Both the position numbers and the translations under genes were made by a program. Positions 12,639-21,926 of a DNA stretch of 64,000 bases are shown piece after piece (within the stretch, counting starts at the first letter, position 1; each line of letters begins with the position of its first letter). Source of the DNA: VXYL01 sp965199945 (GTDB lineage Bacteria; Pseudomonadota; Gammaproteobacteria; Pseudomonadales; Azotimanducaceae); NCBI GenBank assembly GCA_965199945.1, contig OZ241354.1, forward strand, positions 744,001 to 808,000. The letters run 5' to 3'. Below the pieces are notes generated by a model. It was given only the letters and a program-made list of their open reading frames with translations, was not told the origin of the DNA and ran no database searches.

Positions 12639-13547
12639 TCACGTCGTCAAGGACGCCATCACCAGTGCCATCGCGGCCGGCGCGTCGAGGCGGTACGCCA
12701 CCTTGGCGGTGGGGTCGTTGCGGCGCCGGCCGATGCGTTCATCCACCACCGTCATCCCGCGCGTCAAGCGGCCTTTGGTTTCCACCGCGACGTGACGAGG
12801 TTCGGCATGGATCAGCTGCGGGTGGGTGACGGCGAGCACGGCGCAGGGGTCGTGCAGCGCCGCGTCGCGTCTGCCGACGAGGGTCTGCATCCGCTCGTGC
12901 AGATGGTCGAACGCCTGGGCGGCGAACTTGGCGAGCGGCGTTCCGGTCTCCCGTAGGCGACGGCAGGTCTCGTCGTCGGTGCGCAGCTGCTGGGTGAGGT
13001 CGAGGCCGCACATGATGATCTCGGCACCTGAGGCGAACACTCGTTCGGCCGCTTCCGGATCGGCGAGGATGTTGAACTCCGCCGCTGGCGTCGCATTGCC
13101 CGGGCCAGCGCTGCCGCCCATCAGCGAAATGCCGGCGATGCGGTTCACCCACGCTGGATCGCGTTCGATGGCCAAGGCGATGTTGGTGAGCGGGCCGACC
13201 GGCACGATCCAAGTGTCCTTGTCCGGCGCGTCCAACAGAAACGCCACCGCGTCATTGCTGGCGACCGTGCGTTCGTGCGCCATGCGCCCGACGCCGCCAA
13301 GCCCGTCTTCGCCGTGAACCACCGCTGCGTGGATGGGCTCTCCCACGAGCGGCTTGGCGGCGCCGACATGCACGGGCGTGTCCACGCCGAGCAGCGCCGT
13401 CACCAGCAGCGCATTGGCGGTCGTGGCTGCAAGCGGCGCATTGCCGCTCACGGTGGTGATGCCCAGAACGTCCGCATGGCGATGCGCGAGGACAATCGCA
13501 ATGGCGTCGTCGTGGCCCGGGTCGCAGTCGATGACGATCTTCTTCAT
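12639..13547 (-). CDS. Inosine-uridine preferring nucleoside hydrolase family protein
   Basis: Hydrolyses the N-glycosidic bond of ribonucleosides for purine/pyrimidine salvage. The 302-residue length is standard. The calcium-binding signature DCDPGHDDA is at residues 7-15 (Asp7, Asp9, Asp13, Asp14). Other family segments are HVGAAKPLV, VHGEDGLGG, IVPVGPLTNIALAI, ISLMGGS and EFNILADPEAAE, plus a C-terminal Asp near HDPCAVLAV. No signal peptide, so cytoplasmic. It converges on the GMC pair and is divergent from the small HicB gene. Confidence 0.9.
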   Translation of the reverse strand: MKKIVIDCDPGHDDAIAIVLAHRHADVLGITTVSGNAPLAATTANALLVTALLGVDTPVHVGAAKPLVGEPIHAAVVHGEDGLGGVGRMAHERTVASNDAVAFLLDAPDKDTWIVPVGPLTNIALAIERDPAWVNRIAGISLMGGSAGPGNATPAAEFNILADPEAAERVFASGAEIIMCGLDLTQQLRTDDETCRRLRETGTPLAKFAAQAFDHLHERMQTLVGRRDAALHDPCAVLAVTHPQLIHAEPRHVAVETKGRLTRGMTVVDERIGRRRNDPTAKVAYRLDAPAAMALVMASLTT

Positions 13548-13696
13548 GCAGCGCAGTTAACCACGTTGCCCGCCGGTGGTCATCCGGCGCCTGCCGGGCG
13601 GGTGCTGGCATCGTCCCAAGTTGCCAGTCCGTGCGTCCTCGAGCCGCCCCAACTTGGGCTAGACTCTCCTTACACACCGCTTGGGGTGCCCTGTCC

Positions 13697-13906
13697 ATGT
13701 ACGCTTACACAGCCGTAGTGGAACGTTGCGTTGCGACCCGCTTGTACGTCGGCTATGTGCCGGGGCTTCCCGGCGCACACAGCCAGGGCGAGACGCTCGA
13801 GGAGCTGAACGACAACCTGCGGGAGGTCGTCGCGCTGATCTTGGAGGACGGAGAACCGGAGTTGGAGGCTGAATACGTGGGCACGCAGACGGTCAAGATT
13901 GCGTGA
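13697..13906 (+). CDS. HicB-family antitoxin-like protein
   Basis: A 69-residue HicB-like domain (MYAYTAVVER, LYVGYVPGLPGAHSQG, LEELNDNLREVVALIL, ending EYVGTQTVKIA). HicB antitoxins usually neutralise a HicA RNase toxin made by the adjacent gene. No HicA-like reading frame is visible on either side, so this is an orphan. It also lacks the C-terminal DNA-binding domain of full HicB. A near copy lies at 25850-26092. A TAGACT box at about 13661-13666 could be its -10 element. Confidence 0.75.
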   Translation: MYAYTAVVERCVATRLYVGYVPGLPGAHSQGETLEELNDNLREVVALILEDGEPELEAEYVGTQTVKIA

Positions 13907-14002
13907 CGCCGTCCTTGTCCGAGCTAGGCGTGGCCCACCGCCGTCTTCGTTGGTGTCCTCCGATCCAAGTAGCGTATGCCGGTAGCGCCGCCGGCCAGGC
14001 GA

Positions 14003-15526
14003 CTACGCCGTCTGCACGGCGGCGATGCGATTCTCGATCTCCTGCTTCCAAATGCGCGGGCCGCTTTGGTGGACCGACTCGCCGGTGGAATCCACGGAGA
14101 CGGTGACCGGCATGTCCTCGACGTCGAACTGGTAGATGGCTTCCATGCCCAGGTCCTCGAAGGCGAGCAGCGTGGACTTGGCGATGGCCTTGGCGATCAG
14201 ATACGCCGCTCCGCCCACGGCGATCAGCGACACCGCCCGGTTGTCGCGGATGGCGGCGACGGCCTCCGGGCCGCGCTCGGCCTTGCCGATCATGCCGAGC
14301 AGGCCGGCGCCTTCGAGCATGGGGCGGACGAACTTGTCCATGCGCGTCGCCGTGGTGGGGCCGGCCGGGCCGATCACTTCGTCGCCCACGGCGTCCACCG
14401 GGCCGACGTAGTAGATGAAGCGGTTGGCGAAGTCCACCGGCAGCGGATCGCCCCTGGCGAGCAGATCGGCGATTCGCTTGTGCGCGGCGTCACGCCCGGT
14501 GAGCATCCGGCCGGAAAGCAGCAGCGTTTCGCCGGCGCGCCAAGTTGCCACTTCTGCGCGCGTGATGGTGTTCAAGTCGACGCGCCGCGCGCCCTGTCCC
14601 GGGTCGAAGGCGAGGTCCGGCCAGTCGTCGAGGTTCGGCGGCGCGAAGACGGCCGAGCCGCTGCCGTCGAGTTCGAAGCCCACGTGCCGCGTGGCCGTGC
14701 AGTTGGGAATCACCGCCACCGGCTTGTTGGCGGCATGGGTTGGATATTCCAGCACCTTCACGTCCAGCACCGTCGTCAAGCCGCCGAGACCCTGGGCGCC
14801 GATGCCGAGGGCGTTGACCTTGTCGAAGAGCTCGAGGCGCAGCTCTTCCGCGCGGTTGGCGGCGCCGCGCTCGCGCAGTTCGTGGATGTCGATGGGCTGC
14901 ATCATGGCTTCCTTGGCCAACAGCATGGCTTTCTCCGGCGAACCGCCGATGCCCACGCCGAGGATGCCGGGCGGGCACCAGCCGGCGCCCATCTTCGGCA
15001 CCGCGCCGAGCAGCCAATCCACCACCGAGTCCGACGGATTGAGCATCTTGAACATCGCCTTCGCCTCGCTGCCGCCGCCCTTGGCCGCGACCTCCACCCG
15101 CAGGCGGTCGCCGGGCACCAGCTTCGTGTGAATGACCGCCGGCGTGTTGTCCCCGGTGTTGGCGCGCCGGCCGTCCGGATCCGCGAGCACCGAGTTGCGC
15201 AACACGTTCTGCGGAAACGCGAAGCCGCGCCGCACGCCTTCGTTCACCATGTCGTCGACGCCCATGTCGCCAGCCCAGGAAACGGCCATGCCCACTTCCA
15301 GGAAGACGATGACGATGCCCGTGTCCTGGCAGATCGGCCGCTTGCCGAGCGCGCACATGCGCGAGTTGACGAGCACCTGCCCCAGCGCCGCCTTGGCCGC
15401 GGGCGATTCCTCGCGCTCGTAGGCGGCGGCCATGGCGCGGATGAAGTCCGGCGGATGGTAGTAGGAGATGTACTGCAAAGCGTCGGCGACGCTCTGGATC
15501 AGATCTTCCTGCTTGATGACGGTCAT
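14003..15526 (-). CDS. Fumarate hydratase class I
   Basis: Interconverts fumarate and malate in the TCA cycle with a [4Fe-4S] cluster. The 507 residues carry both halves of class I fumarase. The N-terminal part has MCALGKRPICQDTGI and GAGWCPPGILGVGIGG, which include conserved cluster Cys; IPNCTATRHVGF carries another. The C-terminal beta part has LLSGRMLTGRDAAHKRI, YYVGPVDAVGDEVIGPAGPTTATRMD and FVRPMLEGAGLLGMIGKAERG. ATG 15526 (MTVIKQEDLIQSVADALQY) is the natural start; the longer open frame upstream has no family similarity. It is divergent from the defence island that begins just to its right. Confidence 0.92.
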   Translation of the reverse strand: MTVIKQEDLIQSVADALQYISYYHPPDFIRAMAAAYEREESPAAKAALGQVLVNSRMCALGKRPICQDTGIVIVFLEVGMAVSWAGDMGVDDMVNEGVRRGFAFPQNVLRNSVLADPDGRRANTGDNTPAVIHTKLVPGDRLRVEVAAKGGGSEAKAMFKMLNPSDSVVDWLLGAVPKMGAGWCPPGILGVGIGGSPEKAMLLAKEAMMQPIDIHELRERGAANRAEELRLELFDKVNALGIGAQGLGGLTTVLDVKVLEYPTHAANKPVAVIPNCTATRHVGFELDGSGSAVFAPPNLDDWPDLAFDPGQGARRVDLNTITRAEVATWRAGETLLLSGRMLTGRDAAHKRIADLLARGDPLPVDFANRFIYYVGPVDAVGDEVIGPAGPTTATRMDKFVRPMLEGAGLLGMIGKAERGPEAVAAIRDNRAVSLIAVGGAAYLIAKAIAKSTLLAFEDLGMEAIYQFDVEDMPVTVSVDSTGESVHQSGPRIWKQEIENRIAAVQTA

Positions 15527-15622
15527 GGCGGCTTCCAAGCAAGGCGCGGGCCTCAAGTGTAGCGCCCGTGAATCGCGTGCGACCGGCGCGGGCAGGGCAC
15601 AAGCCCACTGGCGGCCAACAGT

Positions 15623-15628
15623 TATACT
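15623..15628 (+). promoter_or_regulatory. Possible -10 element upstream of the DUF499 gene
   Basis: TATACT lies 37 bases before the GTG start of the DUF499 ATPase, a plausible -10 box between the divergent fumarase and ATPase genes. No good -35 hexamer is found 16-18 bases upstream. Confidence 0.25.
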
Positions 15629-15665
15629 TTCGGCGCGAACAGAGGAAGGTGCGAGCACTGCCGCC

Positions 15666-18600
15666 GTGCAAACCGTCAGACAGGCCTGCACGCCTCGCCC
15701 CGGCGTCTTCGACTCCAGCCGCCGCGACACGGTTCTCCACCTCGGCGACTTGGTGGCGGAGCGCATCGACCCTGCCGCGTTCTTCGCCGAGAACTACATC
15801 ACCGAAGGCATGCGCACGCTGCTCACCGAGGGCTTCCGGCGCTTGGAGGGCGCGTCCGCCCAAGGCGTCTTCAAGCTGACGCAAGCGATGGGCGGCGGCA
15901 AGACGCACAACCTGCTGGCGCTCGGGCTGCTGGCCAAGCACCCGCAACACCGTGCGGAAGTGATGGGCGACTTCTACACGCCGAACACCGCCCTCGGCCC
16001 GGTGCGCGTGGTGGCGTTCTCCGGGCGCGAGAGCGATGCGCCGCTCGGCATCTGGGGCGCCATTGCGGAGCAGCTCGGCAAGCGCGATCAGTTCAACGAG
16101 TATTACGCGCCGTTGACGGCGCCCGGCCTCACCGCATGGGTGAATCTGCTCCAAGGCGAGCCGCTGGTCATCATGCTGGACGAGCTGCCGCCGTACTTCG
16201 TGAACGCCGCGGCCCGAAGCATCGGCAATTCGGACCTGGCCGCCGTCACCACCACGGCGCTGGCCAACCTGCTCGAAGCGCTGGGCCGCGAGGAACTGGC
16301 CAACGTCTGCGTCGTCATCGCGGATCTGGCCGCCAACTACCAGGCCGGCAGCGCCCAGATCAACGCCGCGCTGCAGGATTTGGAAGGGGAGACCGGGCGC
16401 GCCGCCATGAACTTGGAGCCGGTGCGCATGAACACGGACGAGTTCTACCACATCCTGCGCAAGCGCCTGTTCGAGAAGCTGCCGAGCGAAGCAGAGGTGG
16501 CCGAAGTGGCCCAAGGCTACGCCAAGGCCGTGCGCGACGCCAAGCAGATGGACGTCACCAACGCCTCGCCGGAGCAGTTCGCGGCGGACGTGGCGCAGTC
16601 CTACCCCTTCCATCCGGCGCTGCGCGATCTGTACGCCCGCTTCCGCGAGAACCAAGGCTTCCAGCAGACCCGCGGCCTCATCCGCCTCATGCGCATCGTC
16701 GTCTCGCGCATCTGGAGTTCCGAGCGCGACCCGTACCTGATCGCCGCCCACGACCTGGATTTGGCGAACCGCGAGACGCTCACCGAAATCAACCAGATCA
16801 ACAGCACGCTGGAGAACGCCATCGCCCACGACATCGCCTCGAACGGCAAGGCGGTGGCGGAGACGGTGGACGCCAACCTCGGCGGCGGCGAAGACGCCCA
16901 GGACGTGATGCGCCTGCTCTTGATCGCCTCGCTCGCCAACGTGCCGAACGCCGTGAAGGGGCTGACTGTGCCGGAGATCGTCGCCAACCTGTGCGCGCCC
17001 GGACGCGACATCGCCCATCTGCAGAACGACATCGTGGCCCGCCTCGCCACCGCCGCCTGGTACCTGCACTCCACCAACGACGGCCGCCTGCATCTGCGCA
17101 ACGTGCAGAACCTGGTCGCCCGCGTAACCACCACCGCCGGCGCCTATCTGCGCGATCAGGCCACGAAGGAGTTAAAGGAGCGCTTGACGGCGATCTTCGA
17201 GCCGAGCGAGGGCGACAGCTACCAGCGCCTGCTACCGCTGCCGGCCATCGACGAAATCGCCGTCGACCCGGACCGCGTGACGCTGGTGGTGGCCGAGCCG
17301 CACCCGGCCGGCCTGCATCCCGAACTCGCCGCCTACTACGAGCAGGTCACCTACCAGAACCGCGTCTGCTTCCTCACCGGCCAGCGCGCCTTCGACTCGC
17401 TGCTCGAACGCGCCCGGGAACTGAAGGCGATCAACCAGATCATCAGCGAGATGCACGAGGAAGGCGTTGCAGACAGCGACGTGCAGATGCAGCAGGCCCG
17501 GGATCAGCTCCTGCCGCGCTTCCTGACGCAGTTCCACAGCGCCATCCGCGAGACCTTCACCACCCTGCACTATCCAAGCCGCGACCGGCTGGCGAAGGTG
17601 GACCTCGCGATGGAGTTCCGCGAGAACCGCTACAACGGCGAAGAACAGGTGCGCCAAGCGCTCTTGGACAAGATGAAGTTCAACCAGGACGTGGAGAGCG
17701 ACGATTTCCGCCAGCGCATCGAAGCGCGCCTCTTCACCCAGCAATCCATGCTGTGGCAGGAAATCAAGCGCCGCGCCGCCACCGCGCCGGTGTGGCAATG
17801 GCACCGCCCGGACGCGCTGGAGCGCATGAAGGCGCAGCTGCTGCACACCGACGCCTGGCGCGAGGAAGGCAGCTACGTAAACAAGGGGCCGTTTCCGAAG
17901 CCGGCCACCGCCGTCGCCGTGCGCGAACTCGCCCGCGACGACGACACCGGCGTGGCGAAGCTGCGCCTCTCGCCGGTGAACGGCGACACCCTCTACGCCG
18001 AAGTCGGCGCCGCGGCGACGCCGGCATCTGAGAAGCTGCAAGGGCGGGACTACCAGACCGCGGACCTGCGCGTTTCCTTCCTTGCCGTCGATTCCAGCGG
18101 CGAACACGAGACCGGCGAGGCTGCGGCGTGGAGCAACCGCATCACGTTGAAGTCCAGGGAGTACATGGACGGCGAGCAGCGCATGGTGGAAATCCGCGCC
18201 GCGCCGGAAGCGCCGATTCGGTACACCACGGACGGCTCGGACCCGCTGGTGGCGGGCGGCGCCTACGACGCCCCGTTCGCCGTTCCGCCGGATGCGCGGC
18301 TGGTTCTGGCCGTGGCGGAGAAGGACGGCATCGCATCCGAGCAGCATCGCCGCGAGATCGCGGAAAAACCGGTGGAAAAGCCGATCGTGCGCGACCAGCC
18401 CGCGGTCTGGCGTCCGGCAAGCGGTTTCGACTTCAACACCACGCGCACCGCCTACGGCTTCATCGCCCGCGTAAAGAAGCACGCCAGCGCAGCAAGCGGC
18501 CTGCGTCTTGCCGTGCAAGCGGACGGCGAGCGCCAGTGGGTGGAACTCAATCTCTCGGACGGCCTGCAGCTTGACGGCGAGCGCATCGAGCAAGCCGTGG

Positions 18601-18737
18601 AGCAGCTGCGGGCCCTGCTCGGCGAGGGCGAAGTGCTCATCGATGCGAAGCGCATCCACTACGCCACCGGCCAGCGCTTCCTCGACCACATTGCCGAGTT
18701 GCGAGCGCAATACAAGCGCGACGAGGTGGAACCGTGA
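15666..18737 (+). CDS. DUF499 ATPase of a helicase-methylase-ATPase type defence system
   Basis: A 1023-residue ATPase of the DUF499 family, which co-occurs with DUF1156 methylases and helicases in anti-phage loci. The Walker A site is QAMGGGKTHN (Gly76-Thr80) and the Walker B is VIMLDELPPYF (168-178). The N-terminus fits the family opening (TVRQACTPRPGVFDSSRRDTV), which selects the GTG at 15666; an AGGAAGG site lies somewhat far upstream. The C-terminal third contains a predicted beta-sandwich-like stretch (APIRYTTDGSDPLVAGG). Its stop overlaps the next start (GTGA), so it is translationally coupled to the DUF3780 gene. The catalytic motifs are intact even though other parts of the system are broken. 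Confidence 0.88.
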   Translation: MQTVRQACTPRPGVFDSSRRDTVLHLGDLVAERIDPAAFFAENYITEGMRTLLTEGFRRLEGASAQGVFKLTQAMGGGKTHNLLALGLLAKHPQHRAEVMGDFYTPNTALGPVRVVAFSGRESDAPLGIWGAIAEQLGKRDQFNEYYAPLTAPGLTAWVNLLQGEPLVIMLDELPPYFVNAAARSIGNSDLAAVTTTALANLLEALGREELANVCVVIADLAANYQAGSAQINAALQDLEGETGRAAMNLEPVRMNTDEFYHILRKRLFEKLPSEAEVAEVAQGYAKAVRDAKQMDVTNASPEQFAADVAQSYPFHPALRDLYARFRENQGFQQTRGLIRLMRIVVSRIWSSERDPYLIAAHDLDLANRETLTEINQINSTLENAIAHDIASNGKAVAETVDANLGGGEDAQDVMRLLLIASLANVPNAVKGLTVPEIVANLCAPGRDIAHLQNDIVARLATAAWYLHSTNDGRLHLRNVQNLVARVTTTAGAYLRDQATKELKERLTAIFEPSEGDSYQRLLPLPAIDEIAVDPDRVTLVVAEPHPAGLHPELAAYYEQVTYQNRVCFLTGQRAFDSLLERARELKAINQIISEMHEEGVADSDVQMQQARDQLLPRFLTQFHSAIRETFTTLHYPSRDRLAKVDLAMEFRENRYNGEEQVRQALLDKMKFNQDVESDDFRQRIEARLFTQQSMLWQEIKRRAATAPVWQWHRPDALERMKAQLLHTDAWREEGSYVNKGPFPKPATAVAVRELARDDDTGVAKLRLSPVNGDTLYAEVGAAATPASEKLQGRDYQTADLRVSFLAVDSSGEHETGEAAAWSNRITLKSREYMDGEQRMVEIRAAPEAPIRYTTDGSDPLVAGGAYDAPFAVPPDARLVLAVAEKDGIASEQHRREIAEKPVEKPIVRDQPAVWRPASGFDFNTTRTAYGFIARVKKHASAASGLRLAVQADGERQWVELNLSDGLQLDGERIEQAVEQLRALLGEGEVLIDAKRIHYATGQRFLDHIAELRAQYKRDEVEP

Positions 18738-19342
18738 AGGCAAGGGCCAACCCCAAGCCGCGCGGCTTCGGCTTCCTGCCTGAGGAGACCGAGCATCACT
18801 TCGTGGTGACCATCCCCCCGGGCACCCGCCAAGACGTCGCCATCGCCGAGCACCTGACCTTCGACGCCGAACGCGGCTACCCGCCGCCTTCCCTCGGCGC
18901 CGGCCTGCAGGACGCCAAGCTGCGCGTGGTGCTGCCGCGCCCCAAGTGGACGGCCATCGCCGACGAAGCCCGCGTGGAGTTCAACCGCCGCTTGAAGAAG
19001 CAGCGCCTGCCAACCAGCCGCTGGAAGCGCGGCGACAACCCAGTGATGCGCCTGCTCGGCAAGGAACTCGCCCTGCTCGCCTGGGCCGTCGAAGACGCCG
19101 ACCCGACCCTCATCCCCACCGCCATCAAGAACTGGCTGGGCCTCGCCCCGGAAGAACGCTGGTGGCTGTTCACCATGACCAACGCCGCCACCGGCCACGC
19201 CCTCCACGGCAGGAACACCGGCTGGCGCAAAGCCGTCCGCTTCGCGCTCACGGAGAACCCGGTGCTGGACCGAGCGGAGCGGGGCGGCGAGGTGTTCCGG
19301 CTGGTGGCGGGGAAGGGGCGGGCGAATGGGCGGGGAGGGTAG
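18734..19342 (+). CDS. DUF3780 anti-phage-associated protein
   Basis: A 202-residue protein recognised as DUF3780-like from GFGFLPEETEHHFVVTIP near the start, the LLGKELALLAWAVEDAD helix, and WWLFTMTNAATG. DUF3780 proteins are found next to DUF499 ATPases in defence loci; their biochemical role is unknown. GTG 18734 overlaps the DUF499 stop by four bases, a strong sign of one operon. The C-terminal tail (RGGEVFRLVAGKGRANGRGG) is Gly/Arg-rich. Confidence 0.75.
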   Translation: MKARANPKPRGFGFLPEETEHHFVVTIPPGTRQDVAIAEHLTFDAERGYPPPSLGAGLQDAKLRVVLPRPKWTAIADEARVEFNRRLKKQRLPTSRWKRGDNPVMRLLGKELALLAWAVEDADPTLIPTAIKNWLGLAPEERWWLFTMTNAATGHALHGRNTGWRKAVRFALTENPVLDRAERGGEVFRLVAGKGRANGRGG

Positions 19343-19419
19343 GTTCGTGCAATACTGCGGCGCGAGGTGCGTGGCGGTCGTCAAGTCGGCGCAGTCCTCG
19401 TGGGGCTGGCGGAGGATTA

Positions 19420-20085
19420 ATGGCTGCTGCGGCAACCGAAGCTGAGGGTGCGTCGATCGTGTTGGTGGGGAGCTTCAATCCCGCGATCCTGCACCCGCAG
19501 TGGTTCGCAAAGCATGGGCTGATTCCAGAAGGAGAGGCGAAAACGGCTGAAGTAGCGGTGGTCAGCTCGCAGTTTACGGCAGTTCAATTCGCGTGGTTCG
19601 CGTTGCAGGTCATGGATGAGCGATTCACTGCGACCACCACCGATCCTTCCCAATATCGTGCTCTTGAAGAGTGCGTGTCGGGCACTTTCGCGTTGTTGGA
19701 GTTCACGCCAATTGTGGCGATGGGGTTGAACAGCGAAAGGCATGTCCGAGTGCCCAGTGAGGACATTTGGACGCCCTTGGAGGACAAGCTGGCGCCACGC
19801 GAAGTTTGGACGAGTGTCCTCCCAGGATCCCGAGATGGGGCATCGGCCCTCCAAACGTTGTCTGTTGTGGGCAATCGACCAGAATCGCCTGCCAAACGCT
19901 TGGGCGTGACGATCGAACCTTCGCACCGGTTCCAGCGGGGTCTCTTTCTGCGGACGAACGAACACTTCGGTTTCGACGACGGCGGTGATGCCAGAGTACC
20001 CATGCAGAAGCTCCGCGAGAACTGGAATGGTGCTTTGGCCTACGCGGACCGTGTAACCGACAACATCATGAGGATGGTGAATTGA
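19420..20085 (+). CDS. Uncharacterised 221-residue protein, first gene of a three-gene group
   Basis: ATG 19420 sits 4 bases after a strong GGAGG. The sequence begins with an Ala-rich stretch and then ASIVLVGSFNPAILHPQW; later segments include ERFTATTTDPSQYRAL, LEFTPIVAMGLNSERHV and RGLFLRTNEHF. I do not recognise a named family with confidence. There are no membrane segments or obvious catalytic motifs; it reads as a soluble alpha/beta protein. Its stop codon overlaps the TTG start of the next gene, so the two are coupled. Base composition is less GC-rich than the flanking genes, in line with an insertion into the DUF499-DUF1156 locus. Confidence 0.7.
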   Translation: MAAAATEAEGASIVLVGSFNPAILHPQWFAKHGLIPEGEAKTAEVAVVSSQFTAVQFAWFALQVMDERFTATTTDPSQYRALEECVSGTFALLEFTPIVAMGLNSERHVRVPSEDIWTPLEDKLAPREVWTSVLPGSRDGASALQTLSVVGNRPESPAKRLGVTIEPSHRFQRGLFLRTNEHFGFDDGGDARVPMQKLRENWNGALAYADRVTDNIMRMVN

Positions 20086-20741
20086 CGATTGGCGCTTCGA
20101 CAAACGCTGTGGACATCAGTGCCGGAACGAACCGCGGCCCCGTTGTCCACTTCAGCCGGGAGGACAAGCCCAGCTCGCCCTCGTCCGCCCTGCCAACCCA
20201 AGCGGGCGAGATGACGGAGCCGGGGCACGTCGATGCCGTTGTGTCCATACCGAAGGCACGGGCCATTGATGGACACGAGTTCGGCAGCACCGACTCCACA
20301 TCGCTTCGGCACCCGCCGGAAGAGCGAACACTTCTGTCGACCAGCTTGAATCGGCCGATGCCAACCCCGTTGCCCTATGTCCTGCCTGTGCCGCCGGCAC
20401 GCCCGGCCCCCTACACCTTTCGTCTGCTGCAGCAATGGGAAGGCACCGTCACCGAGGTCGCCGATGGCGAGTTCTCGGCGGAACTCCGCGACCTCACGGA
20501 CCCCGCAAACTATCGAGAGGAAGCGACTTTCGATCTGGATGAAGTTTCCCCCGACGATCAACTGCTGCTGGCGCTCGGCGCGGTGTTCCGCTGGAGCATC
20601 GGCTACAAGACATCGAATGCCGGCCAGCGGGAACGCGTCTCCCAAATCCGCTTCGTCCGCATTCCTGGCTGGCGCAAGTCCGCGGTTGAGGAGATCGAGC
20701 GCCGGGCCACGCAGTTGCAGGAGCGCTTCCCGCTGACATGA
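20082..20741 (+). CDS. Uncharacterised 219-residue protein, second gene of the three-gene group
   Basis: The start is a TTG at 20082 that overlaps the previous stop (TTGA). The N-terminal 100 residues are low-complexity and Pro/Ser-rich, probably disordered. The C-terminal half is a compact domain: YTFRLLQQWEGTVTEV, EFSAELRDLTDPANYREEA, ATFDLDEVSPDDQLLLALGAVFRWSIGY and RFVRIPGWRKSAVEEIE. The beta-strand pattern with WEGTVTEV and FSAEL resembles a small beta-barrel, but no family is recognised. It ends four bases into the next gene (ATGA), so three genes are translationally linked. A product working with the MBL-fold protein is the natural guess. Confidence 0.7.
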   Translation: MTIGASTNAVDISAGTNRGPVVHFSREDKPSSPSSALPTQAGEMTEPGHVDAVVSIPKARAIDGHEFGSTDSTSLRHPPEERTLLSTSLNRPMPTPLPYVLPVPPARPAPYTFRLLQQWEGTVTEVADGEFSAELRDLTDPANYREEATFDLDEVSPDDQLLLALGAVFRWSIGYKTSNAGQRERVSQIRFVRIPGWRKSAVEEIERRATQLQERFPLT

Positions 20742-21866
20742 CAGCGGTCACTCAGCCGCCCTGCCCTGACGAACTGGAGGTGTCGGTCTTCGGCCCAGGC
20801 ATTGGCGAGTCCGTGGTCGTACATCTCGGGCATGACGACTGGATCGTCGTGGATTCCTGCCTCAATCCACGAACTCGCGTGCCGGCCGCCTTGGAGTACT
20901 TGGACGGTCTTGGCGTAGACGTCGGCAGCGCTTTGAAGCTCCTCGTCCTCACGCACTGGCATGACGATCACGTCCGTGGTGCGGCGGCCATTCTTCAACG
21001 CGCCAAGGCCGCTCAGGTCGCCTGCGGCCAAGGACCACGGGCCGGCGTTCTTTAGGGCATTGGAAGCTGCCCGAGCTGCACGGTTGCCGGACACCGGCTT
21101 CGACGAGATGGCGGAGATGCTCGACACTCTTCTGCAAAGGCGGATGCCCGGTCAGCGTCTTGAATCGGTGGGCCCCATCTGGGCATCTGAAGGCAAGACG
21201 CTTCATCGGCGCGATTCCGGCACTTCGGGCAGGGCGACGGCACAGGTGGTTGCCCTAAGCCCGTCCGACGGGACGTTGACGCTGGCAATGCACGAGCTCC
21301 GGCAGTTCTTGCCTCGACCGGCCGGCCCCGAAAGACGCGCCGTTCGCCTGACGCCGAATCAGCGCTCCGTGGTCGTCCTTGCGGAGGTGAGCGCCCGATC
21401 CGTCCTGCTTGGCGCCGACTTGGAGAACACCCCCAATCCCGCCACCGGTTGGAACGCGGTTGTACGGTCGCGGTCGCGTCCAACCGCGCGCAGCGAGGTA
21501 TTCAAGGTGCCGCACCACGGCTCCGTGGGCGCGGACAACGAAGACGTGTGGCGCGAGATGCTGACGGAGCGGCCGCTGGCTTGCGTCACGCCGTTCTCAC
21601 GAGGGCGTTCGCCCCTGCCCACGCCTAAGGACCTGCGCCGACTTGGCGAACGAGCTCATCGAGCCTACTGCACGCGGCCTGTCCGCGGGCCGAAACCGCG
21701 TCGCAAGCCGCCCTCCGTGGAGCGCACCGCTCGCGAGGTCGCCAAGCGTCGCCGGCCGATGGAAGGGCCGCTGGGGCACATAAGGGTTCGCGGTTCACTC
21801 GCCGACCACTCGCCCTTGCGCGTCGAGCTCTTTGGTCCTGCGTTCGAGGTGGCCAGCGCCGCCTGA
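20738..21866 (+). pseudogene. Metallo-beta-lactamase-fold hydrolase, interrupted by a one-base frameshift
   Basis: The N-terminal frame (ATG 20738) gives a typical MBL start: SVFGPGIGESVVVHLGHDDWIVVDSC, then LTHWHDDHVRGAA with the zinc-binding HxHxDH-like motif. It runs into a stop at 21053-21055. From about 21040 the next frame continues the family (FFRALEAARAARLPDTGFDEMAEML, LLGADLENTPNP, SEVFKVPHHGSVGADNEDVW), including the second metal site and the HHGS motif of ComEC-like MBL domains. One surplus base between about 21010 and 21050 explains the break. The intact protein would be about 375 residues. The family includes nucleases and phosphodiesterases; the substrate is unknown. Confidence 0.75.
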
Positions 21867-21926
21867 GAGTGGACAAGCGGCCCTTGTCTCTGGTACTGTA
21901 TGTACAACCACATTACGGTTTGACCC

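Noticed and set aside
15527..15665. A tRNA or attachment site at the left edge of the defence island
   Set aside because: The gap was read for a tRNA fold or a direct repeat matching the right edge at 33223-33348; none was seen, and there is no integrase.
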